Below are positions 16,641-26,533 of a stretch of 32,317 nt of DNA, piece by piece. A program made the translations under genes and the position numbers. How positions within the stretch are numbered: position 1 is the stretch's first letter; the number at the start of each line of letters is the position of its first letter. The stretch covers positions 1 through 32,317 of the forward strand of contig JAFAAW010000140.1 in assembly GCA_023426365.1 (NCBI GenBank), given 5' to 3'. This DNA is from Pseudomonadota bacterium (GTDB taxonomy: Bacteria > Pseudomonadota > Alphaproteobacteria > Rhodospirillales > Magnetospirillaceae). The notes below the pieces were generated by a model. It was given only the letters and a program-made list of their open reading frames with translations, made no database searches and was not told the origin of the DNA.

Positions 16641-17735
16641 ATGGATGAGGTTCTGGGGACGCATTTTCCGGGACGGTACTGGCATCGGCTGGACGACGGC
16701 CGCATCCAGTGCGACGTCTGCCCCCGCTTCTGCAAGCTGAACGAGGGCCAGCGGGGCCTTTGCTTCGTGCGGGCGCGGGACGGCGACCGGATCGTGCTGA
16801 CCACCTACGGCCGGTCCTCGGGCTTTTGCATCGATCCGATCGAGAAGAAGCCGCTCAACCATTTCCTGCCCGGCACGCCGGTCCTGTCGTTCGGCACCGC
16901 CGGCTGCAACCTGACCTGCAAGTTCTGCCAGAATTGGGACATTTCCAAGGCGCGCGAGATCGACCGCCTGAACGACGAGGCCAGCCCCGACGCCATTGCC
17001 GAGGCGGCGCTGCGCCTGGGCTGCCGGTCGGTGGCCTTCACCTACAACGACCCGGTCATCTTTCTGGAATACGCCGTGGACGTGGCCAAGGCATGCCGCG
17101 CGCGCGGTATCAAGACGGTGGCGGTGACCGCGGGCTACGTCGCGCCCGAGGCCCGGCGCGAGTTCTTCGCCCACATGGACGCCGCCAACGTGGACCTCAA
17201 GGCGTTCACCGAAGACTTCTATCGTAACCTGTGCGGCGGCCACCTGGATGCCGTGCTCGACACCCTCAAATATCTGAAGGACGAAACCCCGGTATGGTTC
17301 GAAATCACCACGCTGCTCATTCCCGGCGAGAACGACTCAGACGGCGAGATCGACGCGCTCAGCCGGTGGGTGGCAAGGTCGCTCGGCCCCGACGTGCCGT
17401 TACATTTCACAGCTTTCCACCCCGACTGGAAGATGCGCGACTTGCCCCCCACGGCATCCTCGACACTGTCGCGCGCCCGGTCCATCGCACAGGCGACGGG
17501 GATCAGGCACGTTTACACGGGCAACGTCCACGACGCGAACGGCGGGGCAACCTGGTGCCGCGGCTGCGGGGGCCTTCTCATCGGCCGCGACTGGCATGAA
17601 CTGACCGCGTGGCGGCTTACGCCCGACGGCTGCTGTCCCGATTGCGGCACCCGCCTGGCCGGCGTGTTCGAGGCCCGGCCCGGCACCTGGGGACGCAGGC
17701 GGCAGCCGGTGCGGTTGCGCGCGGCCGGCCTCTGA
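16641..17735 (+). CDS. amrS: AmmeMemoRadiSam system radical SAM enzyme
   Basis: A radical SAM protein of 364 residues related to the pyruvate-formate-lyase-activating family. The 4Fe-4S ligands are C89, C93 and C96 in AGCNLTCKFCQNWD. Four cysteines near the N-terminus (C24, C27, C31, C41, within CDVCPRFC and GLCF) and a C-terminal ribbon (C306, C309, C331/C332, C335) could bind a second cluster or zinc. The FTYNDPVIFLEY and VDLKAFTEDFY segments are typical of AmrS. Its reaction and substrate are unknown; the divergent MEMO-AMMECR1 fusion is its partner by family association. ATG 16641 begins the conserved region; the frame stays open far upstream antisense to the neighbour, which is not coding. 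Confidence 0.95.
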   Translation: MDEVLGTHFPGRYWHRLDDGRIQCDVCPRFCKLNEGQRGLCFVRARDGDRIVLTTYGRSSGFCIDPIEKKPLNHFLPGTPVLSFGTAGCNLTCKFCQNWDISKAREIDRLNDEASPDAIAEAALRLGCRSVAFTYNDPVIFLEYAVDVAKACRARGIKTVAVTAGYVAPEARREFFAHMDAANVDLKAFTEDFYRNLCGGHLDAVLDTLKYLKDETPVWFEITTLLIPGENDSDGEIDALSRWVARSLGPDVPLHFTAFHPDWKMRDLPPTASSTLSRARSIAQATGIRHVYTGNVHDANGGATWCRGCGGLLIGRDWHELTAWRLTPDGCCPDCGTRLAGVFEARPGTWGRRRQPVRLRAAGL

Positions 17736-17800
17736 CCTATCCGGTTTGATCGGTTTGTGCTAAGCAGACGGCCTGTTCAAGCCGCGTCCGGTTCTGCTCG

Positions 17801-18787
17801 ATGATCAAGCGTTGGTTGCCCTGGCTGCTCAAGGGCGGCGTGTCGTTCGGCCTGATTGCCTGGGTTCTGTCCAAGGTCGATCCGGCCGCCGCGTGGCAGC
17901 AGGCCAAGACCATCGACGGCGGCATGCTGGCGCTCTCGGTGCTGCTGATGACGTTGCAGATCGGCCTGGGCGCGGTGCGCTGGGCACTGGTGCTGCGGGC
18001 CTTGTCGGCGCCGTTCCACTGGCTCCAGACGCTGGCGGTTTACTATATCGGCGTCTTCTTCTCGATCGTGCTGCCCGGGGCGGTGGGCGGCGACGCCGTG
18101 CGCATGTGGTTCGCCCGCCGCAACGGGCTGACGCTGGCCACCGCCGTCAATTCGGTGGCGCTGGAGCGCGCGGTGACGGTGTTCGCCCTGGTGCTGCTGG
18201 TGTGCCTGACGCAGCCGGTGCTGATGCTGCGCCTGCCCGACCTGCCGGGGGCGTGGGTGTTCCCCATGCTGCTGGCGGTGTGCGTGCTGGGCATCCTGGC
18301 GCTGGCGGCCCTGGACCGTCTGCCCGACAGCCTGCATCGCTGGCGGCTGGTGCGCGGCCTGGCGGTGCTGGCGGCCGACACCCGCAAGCTGTTCTTCCAT
18401 CCCGGCTACAGCCTGGGCACCGTTGTGATTGCGCTTTTCGGCCACGCCAACCTGTCGCTGGTGGCCTATGTGCTCGCGGTCGGGCTGGGCCTGGACGTCC
18501 ACGTGCTGGACTGTCTGGTGCTGGTGCCGCCGGTGATCCTGATCATGACGCTGCCCATTTCCATCGCCGGCTGGGGCGTGCGCGAAACCGCCATGGTCAC
18601 CGCCTTCGCCTTCGTGGGCGTGTCCGAATCCTCGGCCCTGGTGCTGTCCATCATGTTCGGCATCGTCACCATGCTGACCGCCCTTCCCGGCGGCCTGGTC
18701 TTCCTGCTTGCCGGGGGGCGGCGGATGGAGCAGGAGGAACTGGCCGCCGAGGACGCCGAAAAGGCGCAAGGCGTTGGGCGCGCCTGA
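17801..18787 (+). CDS. Flippase-like integral membrane protein (UPF0104)
   Basis: A 328-residue polytopic membrane protein of the family annotated as lysylphosphatidylglycerol synthase TM region / UPF0104. About eight hydrophobic segments are visible, starting at residues 5-22. The family signature FFSIVLPGAVGGDAVRMW lies near residue 86 and ISIAGWGVRETAM near 255. The soluble aminoacyltransferase domain of MprF is absent, so this is only the flippase-like part. Related stand-alone proteins are thought to move lipids across the inner membrane; no substrate can be given. It starts 65 bases after amrS on the same strand and may share its transcript. It ends three bases before a convergent gene. 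Confidence 0.88.
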   Translation: MIKRWLPWLLKGGVSFGLIAWVLSKVDPAAAWQQAKTIDGGMLALSVLLMTLQIGLGAVRWALVLRALSAPFHWLQTLAVYYIGVFFSIVLPGAVGGDAVRMWFARRNGLTLATAVNSVALERAVTVFALVLLVCLTQPVLMLRLPDLPGAWVFPMLLAVCVLGILALAALDRLPDSLHRWRLVRGLAVLAADTRKLFFHPGYSLGTVVIALFGHANLSLVAYVLAVGLGLDVHVLDCLVLVPPVILIMTLPISIAGWGVRETAMVTAFAFVGVSESSALVLSIMFGIVTMLTALPGGLVFLLAGGRRMEQEELAAEDAEKAQGVGRA

Positions 18788-18797
18788 CGCTCAGGCG
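18781..18797. terminator. Hairpin containing the stop codons of two convergent genes
   Basis: CGCCTGA (18781-18787) pairs with TCAGGCG (18791-18797) around a 3-base loop. The TGA of the plus-strand gene and the TGA of the minus-strand gene are the two arms. A bidirectional 3'-end structure is inferred. Confidence 0.45.
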
Positions 18798-19207
18798 GCG
18801 TCGATCAGGTCGTAAAGCTGGCTTTCCTCGCGCGCGACCCGTTCCTTGAGCGCGGTCAGGACGGCGCGGGTCTCCTGGGCGAACAGCGCCGGATCGCGGG
18901 CGATGGCCAGCGGGCCGGGCCAGGTGCGGCGATAGGCGTCGAACCGCTTGCCCAGATTGCCCATTTCCGTCTCGAACTGGATGGCGACGGTGCGCAGGCG
19001 TTCGTCGGCCAGCGCCTTGGCGCGCGGATACAGGCTGTTGTCCTCGATGGCCAGGTGGACCGAAAACTTGCCGAACAGTTCACGCACCACCGTCGCGACC
19101 GCGTTGGGATCGGCGGCGATGGCGACGGGGTCCAGCAGGATCTCGATGCGGGCGGCGATGGCACGCAGTTCCTGGTGGTGCTGGCGATAGGTCTCGGTCT
19201 TGCGCAT
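18791..19207 (-). CDS. Hemerythrin HHE domain protein
   Basis: A 138-residue all-helical protein with HHE cation-binding motifs: H10-H11 in YRQHHQEL, H51 and E55 in SVHLAIEDNSLYPR, and a C-terminal REESQLYDLI helix with acidic ligands. Proteins of this type bind a di-iron or similar centre and include Rsd/AlgQ-like and DNR-type NO/O2-responsive proteins; which applies is not clear. ATG 19207 has AAGGAG seven bases upstream. An FNR/FixK-like site lies about 57 bases upstream, at the spacing expected for activation. It is a second hemerythrin-fold protein in the window, with little similarity to that at 11490. Confidence 0.85.
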   Translation of the reverse strand: MRKTETYRQHHQELRAIAARIEILLDPVAIAADPNAVATVVRELFGKFSVHLAIEDNSLYPRAKALADERLRTVAIQFETEMGNLGKRFDAYRRTWPGPLAIARDPALFAQETRAVLTALKERVAREESQLYDLIDAA

Positions 19208-19263
19208 GGCATTCTCCTTGCTCGATTGGAGGGGGAGAATAACCGAGTAATTCGCTTGGTTTA

Positions 19264-19277
19264 TTGACGCCGATCAA
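19264..19277 (-). promoter_or_regulatory. FNR/FixK-type anaerobox upstream of the HHE gene
   Basis: TTGAC-GCCG-ATCAA differs by one base from the consensus TTGAT-N4-ATCAA. On the minus strand, TTATTC (19242-19237) is a possible -10 box. Transcription would then start near 19230, putting the centre of the site about 41 bases upstream, the class II activator position. Regulation by low oxygen or NO through an FNR/CRP-family factor is inferred. Confidence 0.6.
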
Positions 19278-19307
19278 GCGCTGCGGAATTGGCTAAATCC
19301 GCAGCGC
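19278..19307 (-). terminator. 10-bp hairpin after the beta-barrel gene
   Basis: GCGCTGCGGA (19278-19287) pairs perfectly with TCCGCAGCGC (19298-19307) around a 10-base loop. It starts 13 bases beyond the stop of the minus-strand gene at 19320. It abuts the FNR-type site, so it also insulates the next promoter. Confidence 0.55.
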
Positions 19308-19319
19308 CGTGGTCGGGTT

Positions 19320-19838
19320 TTAGAGCTGATAGCCGACCTTTACCATGGTCAGCCAGTTGTCGGCCGAATCGCCCGCCGTCCACTGATAGCGGCTTTCCAG
19401 GCCGATCAGCGCATGACCCTGGACGTAGGTGGCCGACATGCCGAACTGGGCGGCCGGGCTGTCGTCGCGGTCGCGGCCGTCGGCCCAGACATAGCCGATA
19501 CCCGGCCCCGCCCCCAGCCAGAAGTCGCGGTGGGTCTGGAACACCCAATGGGCGTTCCATTCCAGCGTGTTCAGCTCCAGCCCGTCATGGTCCATGTGGT
19601 TGAACGAGGCCATGTGACGGACCTTGCCGATGATCGGCTGGATCAGCGGGTCGTCCACCGACAGCTCGACGCCATAGGCCGGGGCGGCATCCACGCCCGA
19701 GACCTCGGAGGTCATGACGCCGCCCTTGAGGGCGATGGCGAAGTTGGGGGCATAAGGGGTGTCATCGCCCGCGCGCGCCGGCAAGGCGGCGGCCAGGACG
19801 ATCATCGCGGCGGTGGCGGACAGGAACAGACGGCGCAT
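19320..19838 (-). CDS. Small outer-membrane beta-barrel protein, unknown function
   Basis: A 172-residue exported protein. A clear signal peptide (MRRLFLSATAAMIVLAAA, likely cleavage after ARA near residue 22) precedes alternating beta strands rich in aromatic residues and glycine. Examples are FWLGAGPGIGYVWADG and HALIGLESRYQW. It ends with a final strand MVKVGYQL, consistent with a small 6-8-strand barrel. It resembles PagL/OmpW-sized barrels, but I see no family-specific catalytic motif, so no enzyme role is claimed. ATG 19838 is chosen because AAGGAGG lies six bases upstream; two earlier in-frame ATGs are less favourable. It is divergent from the chemosensory operon. Confidence 0.8.
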   Translation of the reverse strand: MRRLFLSATAAMIVLAAALPARAGDDTPYAPNFAIALKGGVMTSEVSGVDAAPAYGVELSVDDPLIQPIIGKVRHMASFNHMDHDGLELNTLEWNAHWVFQTHRDFWLGAGPGIGYVWADGRDRDDSPAAQFGMSATYVQGHALIGLESRYQWTAGDSADNWLTMVKVGYQL

Positions 19839-19915
19839 GATCATCCTCCTTCGGATGGTGGCCGGCACTCCTTATGATATGCCCACCCACCCCGATTGTT
19901 TCCAGGGCATGTGCG

Positions 19916-19967
19916 CATGGCTGGTCTTCAGCCATGGGGCGGCTGGGCGTTGCCCGCCGCCCCATGG
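19916..19967 (+). promoter_or_regulatory. Two mutually exclusive hairpins in the leader of the chemosensory operon
   Basis: CATGGCTG (19916-19923) pairs with CAGCCATG (19929-19936). The overlapping CCATGGGGCGGC (19932-19943) pairs with GCCGCCCCATGG (19956-19967), with an inner GGGC/GCCC stem and a 3-base loop. They share 19932-19936, so only one can form at a time. The 197-base gap between the divergent starts at 19838 and 20036 otherwise holds the two promoters, which I cannot place. Confidence 0.45.
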
Positions 19968-20035
19968 GGAACAAGGCGGGGACGAGGCTGTTGGCGGCAT
20001 GTGATCTCGCGCCGTGGCGCCTCTGGAAGAAGTCC

Positions 20036-20536
20036 GTGATCGCCCTCTCCCGTCTGCTGGTGGTGTTCGCCGTCTCGGGGCGCACCCTGGCGTTGCCCGC
20101 CCAGGGCGTGGCCGAAATCGTGCCCGAGCCGGCACTGGCCGTGCCGCCGGCCATGCCGCCGGTGGTGGCCGGGCTGTTCGTGTTGCGTGGCCGCGTCGTG
20201 CCGGTGGTGCGTCCCGACGTGCTGCTCGGCCTGCCGCCGCCCCAGCCCGGGCTGTTCCGCTCGGTCCTGGTGCTGGCGGCCGGGCTGGGCGGCTGGGCCT
20301 TGCTGGCGGAGCGGGCGCTGTCGGTGGTCGCCATGGACGAGCTGCTGCCCGTGCCCGCCGACACCGCGCTGGACGATTGCGTGTCCGGGCTGGTCCCGGT
20401 GCCCGGCACCGCCGACGGCATGGCGGCGGTGCTGGCCCCCGAGCGCCTGCTGCGTCGCCGCGAATTGCAGGCGTTGGCGGCCTTCGCCGCGCGGGCGGAA
20501 CAGCGATGGGAGGAGTTTGCCGTTGACCATGGCTAG
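20036..20536 (+). CDS. cheW: CheW-like coupling protein (first of operon)
   Basis: A 166-residue CheW-domain protein that links receptor to CheA kinase. The domain spans nearly the whole protein: VVFAVSGRTLALPAQGVAEIV (strand and conserved region), then a LFVLRGRVVPVVR core equivalent to the CheW G-x-v-ipvidl region. GTG 20036 is chosen because it begins the first CheW strand and has GGAAG upstream. Earlier ATGs (19964 and before) would place the hairpin leader inside the gene and lack a site. In Wsp-type clusters two CheW proteins flank CheR, as here. The stop overlaps the cheR start by eight bases. Confidence 0.85.
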   Translation: MIALSRLLVVFAVSGRTLALPAQGVAEIVPEPALAVPPAMPPVVAGLFVLRGRVVPVVRPDVLLGLPPPQPGLFRSVLVLAAGLGGWALLAERALSVVAMDELLPVPADTALDDCVSGLVPVPGTADGMAAVLAPERLLRRRELQALAAFAARAEQRWEEFAVDHG

Positions 20537-21368
20537 GGGCGAACGCTTGCGCCGCGATCCCGCCTTCGTCCCGCTGCGCGACGCGGTGGTGGCGCTGACC
20601 GGGCTTGGCTATTGGTGCGACAAGGACGAATTGCTGGCCGACCGCCTGGCGCCCTTGCTGGGGCATCGCGGCGACGACGCGGCCGCGCTGGTCAGCCGGC
20701 TGAAGTCCGAAGGCGGCCACGGCCCGGCCAGCGAGGCGGTGATCGGCGCCGTCACCGTGGGCGAGACCTTCTTCTTTCGTTTTCGCGCCCAGTTCGAGGC
20801 GCTGGAGCGCGTCGTCCTGCCCGAGGCGATGGCGCGCGCCGCGTCGCGGCGGTCGCTGTCGATCTGGAGCGCGGGCTGCAGCAACGGCGCCGAACCCTAT
20901 TCGCTGGCCATGCTGATCAAGCGGCACTTCTCGCGCCAGTTGGCCGGCTGGCGGGTGGACATCCTGGGCACCGACATCAACACCGCCGCCTTGATGGAGG
21001 CGCGGGCCGCCACCTATGGCGCGTGGACCATCCGCGACCTGCCCGAGGAGGTGCGGCGCGAATGCTTCGACGTGCTGGGCAGGCGCTGGGTGCTCAAGCC
21101 CGCCTATCGCCAGGGCGTGCGCTTCGCCCGCCACAATCTGGCGACCCAGGTGGCGCCCGATACCGGCCTGGACCTGGTGCTGTGCCGCAACGTGCTGATG
21201 TATTTCGACGATGCCACGCGGGTGCGGGTGCTGGCGTCGCTGCGCTCCAGCCTGGCGGTGGGCGGCTGGCTGCTGGTCGGGCATGCCGAGGTCGGGCCGG
21301 CGGTCGAGGAGTTCTTCACCCCCCAGGTGCTGACCGACTGCACCCTCTATCGCCGGATGACGCGATGA
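20529..21368 (+). CDS. cheR: Chemoreceptor methyltransferase CheR
   Basis: CheR methylates receptor glutamates using S-adenosylmethionine. The 279-residue protein has the CheR N-terminal helical domain (about 1-75), the TVGETFFFR motif (76-84), the SAM-binding SIWSAGCSNGAEPYSLAM (111-128), GTDINTAALMEA, and CRNVLMYFDD. It lacks the C-terminal TPR repeats of Pseudomonas WspC. ATG 20529 is listed; a TTG two codons earlier (20523) has GGAG at the ideal seven-base distance and may be the real start. It overlaps the upstream cheW by eight bases and the downstream one by four (ATGA). Confidence 0.94.
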   Translation: MARGERLRRDPAFVPLRDAVVALTGLGYWCDKDELLADRLAPLLGHRGDDAAALVSRLKSEGGHGPASEAVIGAVTVGETFFFRFRAQFEALERVVLPEAMARAASRRSLSIWSAGCSNGAEPYSLAMLIKRHFSRQLAGWRVDILGTDINTAALMEARAATYGAWTIRDLPEEVRRECFDVLGRRWVLKPAYRQGVRFARHNLATQVAPDTGLDLVLCRNVLMYFDDATRVRVLASLRSSLAVGGWLLVGHAEVGPAVEEFFTPQVLTDCTLYRRMTR

Positions 21369-21870
21369 GGGCCGCCGAGGAGCTCGTCCGCGCCCTCGCC
21401 GGCGAAGGGCCGCTCCACCAGGCCATCCTGGCCGAGCGCGCCCGCGAACTGGCGGCGGTGCCCGACCCGCCGCGCGCCGGCGAGATGCTGGCCCTGCTGG
21501 TGCTGCGGGGCACCGCCGGGCAATGGGCATTGCCGCTTGAAGCGGTGCGCCGGGTGGAGGCGCTGGAAAACCTGCACCCCCTGCCGCTGCCCGATCAGCC
21601 GGCCCCCGCGCTGGGGCTGGTGCTGCTGGCGGGGTGCCGCTGCCTGTTGGTGGATGCGGACGCGCACCTGACCGGGGCGCCGCGCCGCGCCGCCGGGCGG
21701 CCGGGCCATGCCGTGCTGTTGCGCGACCACGCCCTGGCCCTGGCGGTGGAACGCGCCGACGCCATCCGCCATCTGCCGCCGGCGGCGCCCGGCGGGCAGG
21801 TGCTGGCGGACGGCAGCGTGCTGATCGACGTCATGCGGCTGGCTGCCGCGTTCGGCGGCGGAGACCGGAC

Positions 21871-21874
<4 letters not shown>
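21365..21874 (+). CDS. Second CheW-like coupling protein
   Basis: A 169-residue protein with an N-terminal helical extension (1-40) and a CheW-like domain (about 41-169). LALLVLRGTAGQWALPLEAVRRVE is the typical first strand pair, followed by LGLVLLAGCRCLLVDADAHL. The domain is more divergent than in the first CheW. Its place between cheR and the receptor matches WspD. ATG 21365 overlaps the cheR stop and its own stop overlaps the receptor start, both as ATGA, which fixes both ends. Confidence 0.8.
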
Positions 21875-23534
<1,660 letters not shown>

Positions 23535-23538
<4 letters not shown>

Positions 23539-25487
23539 CCCAAACGCTGCAAGACCGTCTGCTGGCCGTGTATGCCGGCGAACACCGCGATCATCTGGCG
23601 GCCCTGCGGATGACGCTGGACCGGGGCGCCGTCGCCGACCTCGAGGAGGCGTACCGCCATGCCCATTCGCTGAAGGGCGCGGCGCGGGCGGTGGACCTGC
23701 CGGCGGTGGTGGAACTGGCGCACGGGCTGGAAACCCAGTTGGAGGAATGGTGGCAGGGCAAGGCCATGCCCGACGAGGACAGCCTGCATCGGGCGCGCCG
23801 GGCGGTGGATGCCATCGAGGATCTGTCGGCGGCGGCGCTGCGGGACGGGGCGGGGGCGGCACCCGAGGCGGCGCCTGCGCTGGCCTCGACCCTGCGGGTG
23901 GAAACGGCTTCGGTGGACAGGCTGGCGGCCTGTAGCACCCGGTTGGCCACCGAATTGGACCGGCTGCGCGTCACCGCCGCCGCCGCGCGCCTGAGGGGGC
24001 GGGCGGCGGCCGATGTCCTGGTCGAGCTGCTGGATGAGTTGGAGGAGCGCGAGTGGGCGCTGTCGCGCCTTGCCAAAAGGTTGGCCGACGACGTGGCCGG
24101 CCTGCGCATGGTGGCGGCAGAGGAGGTGCTGGGCGGGTTCGGCCCCATGCTGCGCGCCCTGGCGGCCGAGCAGGGCAAGGACGTGCAATTCCGCGCCGAA
24201 GGGCTGGAAACGCGGGCCGACCGCGACGTCCTGGCGGTGATGGGCGAGGCGGTCATGCACCTGTTGCGCAACGCCGTCGCCCACGGGATCGAAACCCCCG
24301 AACGCCGCCGCGCCGCCGGCAAGGCGGTAGCCGGCCGGGTCATGCTGTCGGCCGCCGTCGACCGCGGACGCCTGGAGGTTCAGGTCAGCGACGACGGCGC
24401 CGGTCTGGCGATGGACCGCCTGGTGCGCGAGGCGGCGGCGCGCGGGCTGCTGGATGCCGATCAGGCCGCCGCCGTCGAGGCCGGGGACGTGGCGCGGCTG
24501 GCCTTTCTGCCCGGCCTGTCCACCGCCGGAACCCTGGACGTGACCGCCGGGCGGGGCATGGGGATGGCCATCGTCCAGCGGCTGGTGGAGCGCTTGCAGG
24601 GCAGGGTGGAGCTGTCCTCGCAGCCCGGCAAGGGGACGCGCGTCACCCTGTCGGCGCCCATCACCATCCAGGCCCAGCGCGTGTTGCTGGTCGAGGCGCG
24701 CGGCCAGACCTTCGCCTTGCCGGTGCCGCCCACCCATCGCTTGACGCTGCTGGACGGGCCTCAGTTGGTGCGGGGGGCGGCGGGAATGACGGCGGTGGTG
24801 GATGGCGTCGAGTATGCGGTGCTGGACCTGGGGGGCGTGCTGGGGCTGCCCGGCGCGCCCCAGGCCCCGCACGGCCTGTGCGCCGCCCTGGCGCGGACGG
24901 CCGTGCGCGCGGTGGCCCTGGTGGTGGATCGCATGGTGGACGTGCGCGACCTGCCCATCACGCCGCTGGACACGATGATGGCGGCGGATGATCGCTTCGC
25001 CGGCACGGTGACGCTGGAACGCGAGCGGCTGGCACTGGTTCTCTCCCCTGTGGCGCTGGCGGCGCGGCAGGGGACGGAGGCGCCGTGGGCGCCGGCGCCG
25101 GTGCCGCTCCGGCGCGTGCTGGTGGTGGACGATTCCCCCACCATCCGCGCGCTCGAACGCGACCTGCTGGAGGGCGCCGGCTTTGCCGTCGAGGTGGCGG
25201 TGGACGGCCGCGACGCCCTGGACCGCCTGTACCGCGCGGCGTCGGACGGAATGGTGCCCGACGCGGTGGTCAGCGACATCGAGATGCCCGGGCTGGACGG
25301 TTTCGCCTTGCTGGGCGCCATGCGCGCCGATCGCCGTCTGGCCGAGGTGCCGGTGGTGCTGGTGTCGTCGCGCGCGGGCGGGGCCGAGCGTTTCCGCGCG
25401 CAGGAGCTGGGGGCGGCGGCGCTTTTGGGCAAGACCGGGTTCGACCAGAGCGCCTTCCTGTCCCTGTTGCGGGAGCTGACGTCATGA
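23535..25487 (+). CDS. cheA: Hybrid chemotaxis kinase CheA-REC (WspE-like)
   Basis: A 650-residue hybrid histidine kinase. An HPt domain (1-105) has phospho-acceptor H44 in HAHSLKGAA. A P3/P4 dimerisation and ATPase core (about 120-375) has N246 in LLRNAVAHGIE, the DDGAG loop (286-290) and GRGMGM (339-344). A CheW-like P5 domain spans about 380-510. A C-terminal receiver (about 526-648) has D532/D533, phospho-acceptor D581 in SDIEMPG and K633. There is no CheY-binding P2 domain. This HPt-kinase-CheW-REC order is that of WspE. ATG 23535 overlaps the receptor stop as ATGA. Internal phosphotransfer from H44 to D581 may act as a sink or relay. Confidence 0.95.
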
Positions 25488-26533
25488 TCGGCAATCCCAT
25501 CAAGGTCCTGGTCGTCGAGGACTCGCCGGTGGTCCAGCAATTGCTGACCCACGTCATCGACAGCGACCCCCGGCTGCGGGTGGTGGGGGTGGCCGACAAC
25601 GCGGCCCAGGCGGTGCGCCTGATCCGCCTGTTGGGGCCGGACGTGGTGACCATGGATATCAGGCTGCCGCAGATGAACGGGTTCGAGGCCACGCGCTGGA
25701 TCATGCGCGAACATCCCGTTCCCATCGTCGTGGTGGCCTCCAACGTGGACGATGCCTCGCTTGACATTTCCATGAATGCGCTGCGCGCCGGGGCGCTCAG
25801 CGTGGTGTCCAAGCCGGCGGGAGTGAGGATGGCGGATTACGAGGGCATGGCCGCCCAATTGTGCACCCAACTGGTGATCATGAGCGAGGTCCGGGTGGTG
25901 CGCCAGCGCCCCACCCGCCACGGCGTGCCGCCGCCGGTCACGCACCTGCCGGCGGCGGTGCGGATGGTGGGGCTGGTGGCCTCCACCGGCGGTCCGGGGG
26001 CGATTGCGCGCATCCTCGGCAACCTGCCGCCCGGTTTCGGCGCCCCGGTGGCGGTGGTCCAGCACATGGGGGCGCAGTTCATGGGCGGGTTCACCCACTG
26101 GCTGGGCACCGTCTCGGCGTTGCCGGTCAGTCTGGCCGCCGACGGCCAGCCCGCCTGCCCCGGCCGGGTCTATGTCGCCCCCGGCGACAGCCATCTGACA
26201 GTGGTCGAGGGCGTGCTGGTCCTGCGCGACGGCCCGCCCGTCCAGGGGTTGCGGCCCTCCGGCGACGTATTGTTCGACAGCCTTGCCCATCACCATGGCG
26301 ACACCGCGGTGGGTGTCCTGCTCACCGGCATGGGCGAGGACGGCGCCCGCGGCTTGGCCGATTTGCGGCAGGCCGGCGGCCACACCATCGCCGAGGACCG
26401 CTCGACCGCGGTCATCTGGGGCATGCCCGGCGCCGCCGTGGCGCTGGGCGCGGCGGTCGAGGTGCTGCCGGTGGACGCCATCGCCCTTCGTCTCAGCCAA
26501 TTGGTGGCCGCCCGGCCGGGAGGTGGGGCATGA
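25484..26533 (+). CDS. cheB: Chemotaxis methylesterase CheB (WspF-like)
   Basis: It removes receptor methyl esters and so opposes CheR. The 349-residue protein has a receiver domain (1-125), with E12/D13, phospho-acceptor D58 in VTMDIRLPQMNG and K110, then a linker. The methylesterase domain (about 160-345) has the catalytic triad S167 (ASTGG), H194 (VQHMG) and D286 (GMGEDGA). All catalytic residues are present. ATG 25484 overlaps the cheA stop as ATGA and its stop overlaps the next gene the same way. In Wsp systems loss of this protein locks the pathway on. Confidence 0.95.
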   Translation: MIGNPIKVLVVEDSPVVQQLLTHVIDSDPRLRVVGVADNAAQAVRLIRLLGPDVVTMDIRLPQMNGFEATRWIMREHPVPIVVVASNVDDASLDISMNALRAGALSVVSKPAGVRMADYEGMAAQLCTQLVIMSEVRVVRQRPTRHGVPPPVTHLPAAVRMVGLVASTGGPGAIARILGNLPPGFGAPVAVVQHMGAQFMGGFTHWLGTVSALPVSLAADGQPACPGRVYVAPGDSHLTVVEGVLVLRDGPPVQGLRPSGDVLFDSLAHHHGDTAVGVLLTGMGEDGARGLADLRQAGGHTIAEDRSTAVIWGMPGAAVALGAAVEVLPVDAIALRLSQLVAARPGGGA

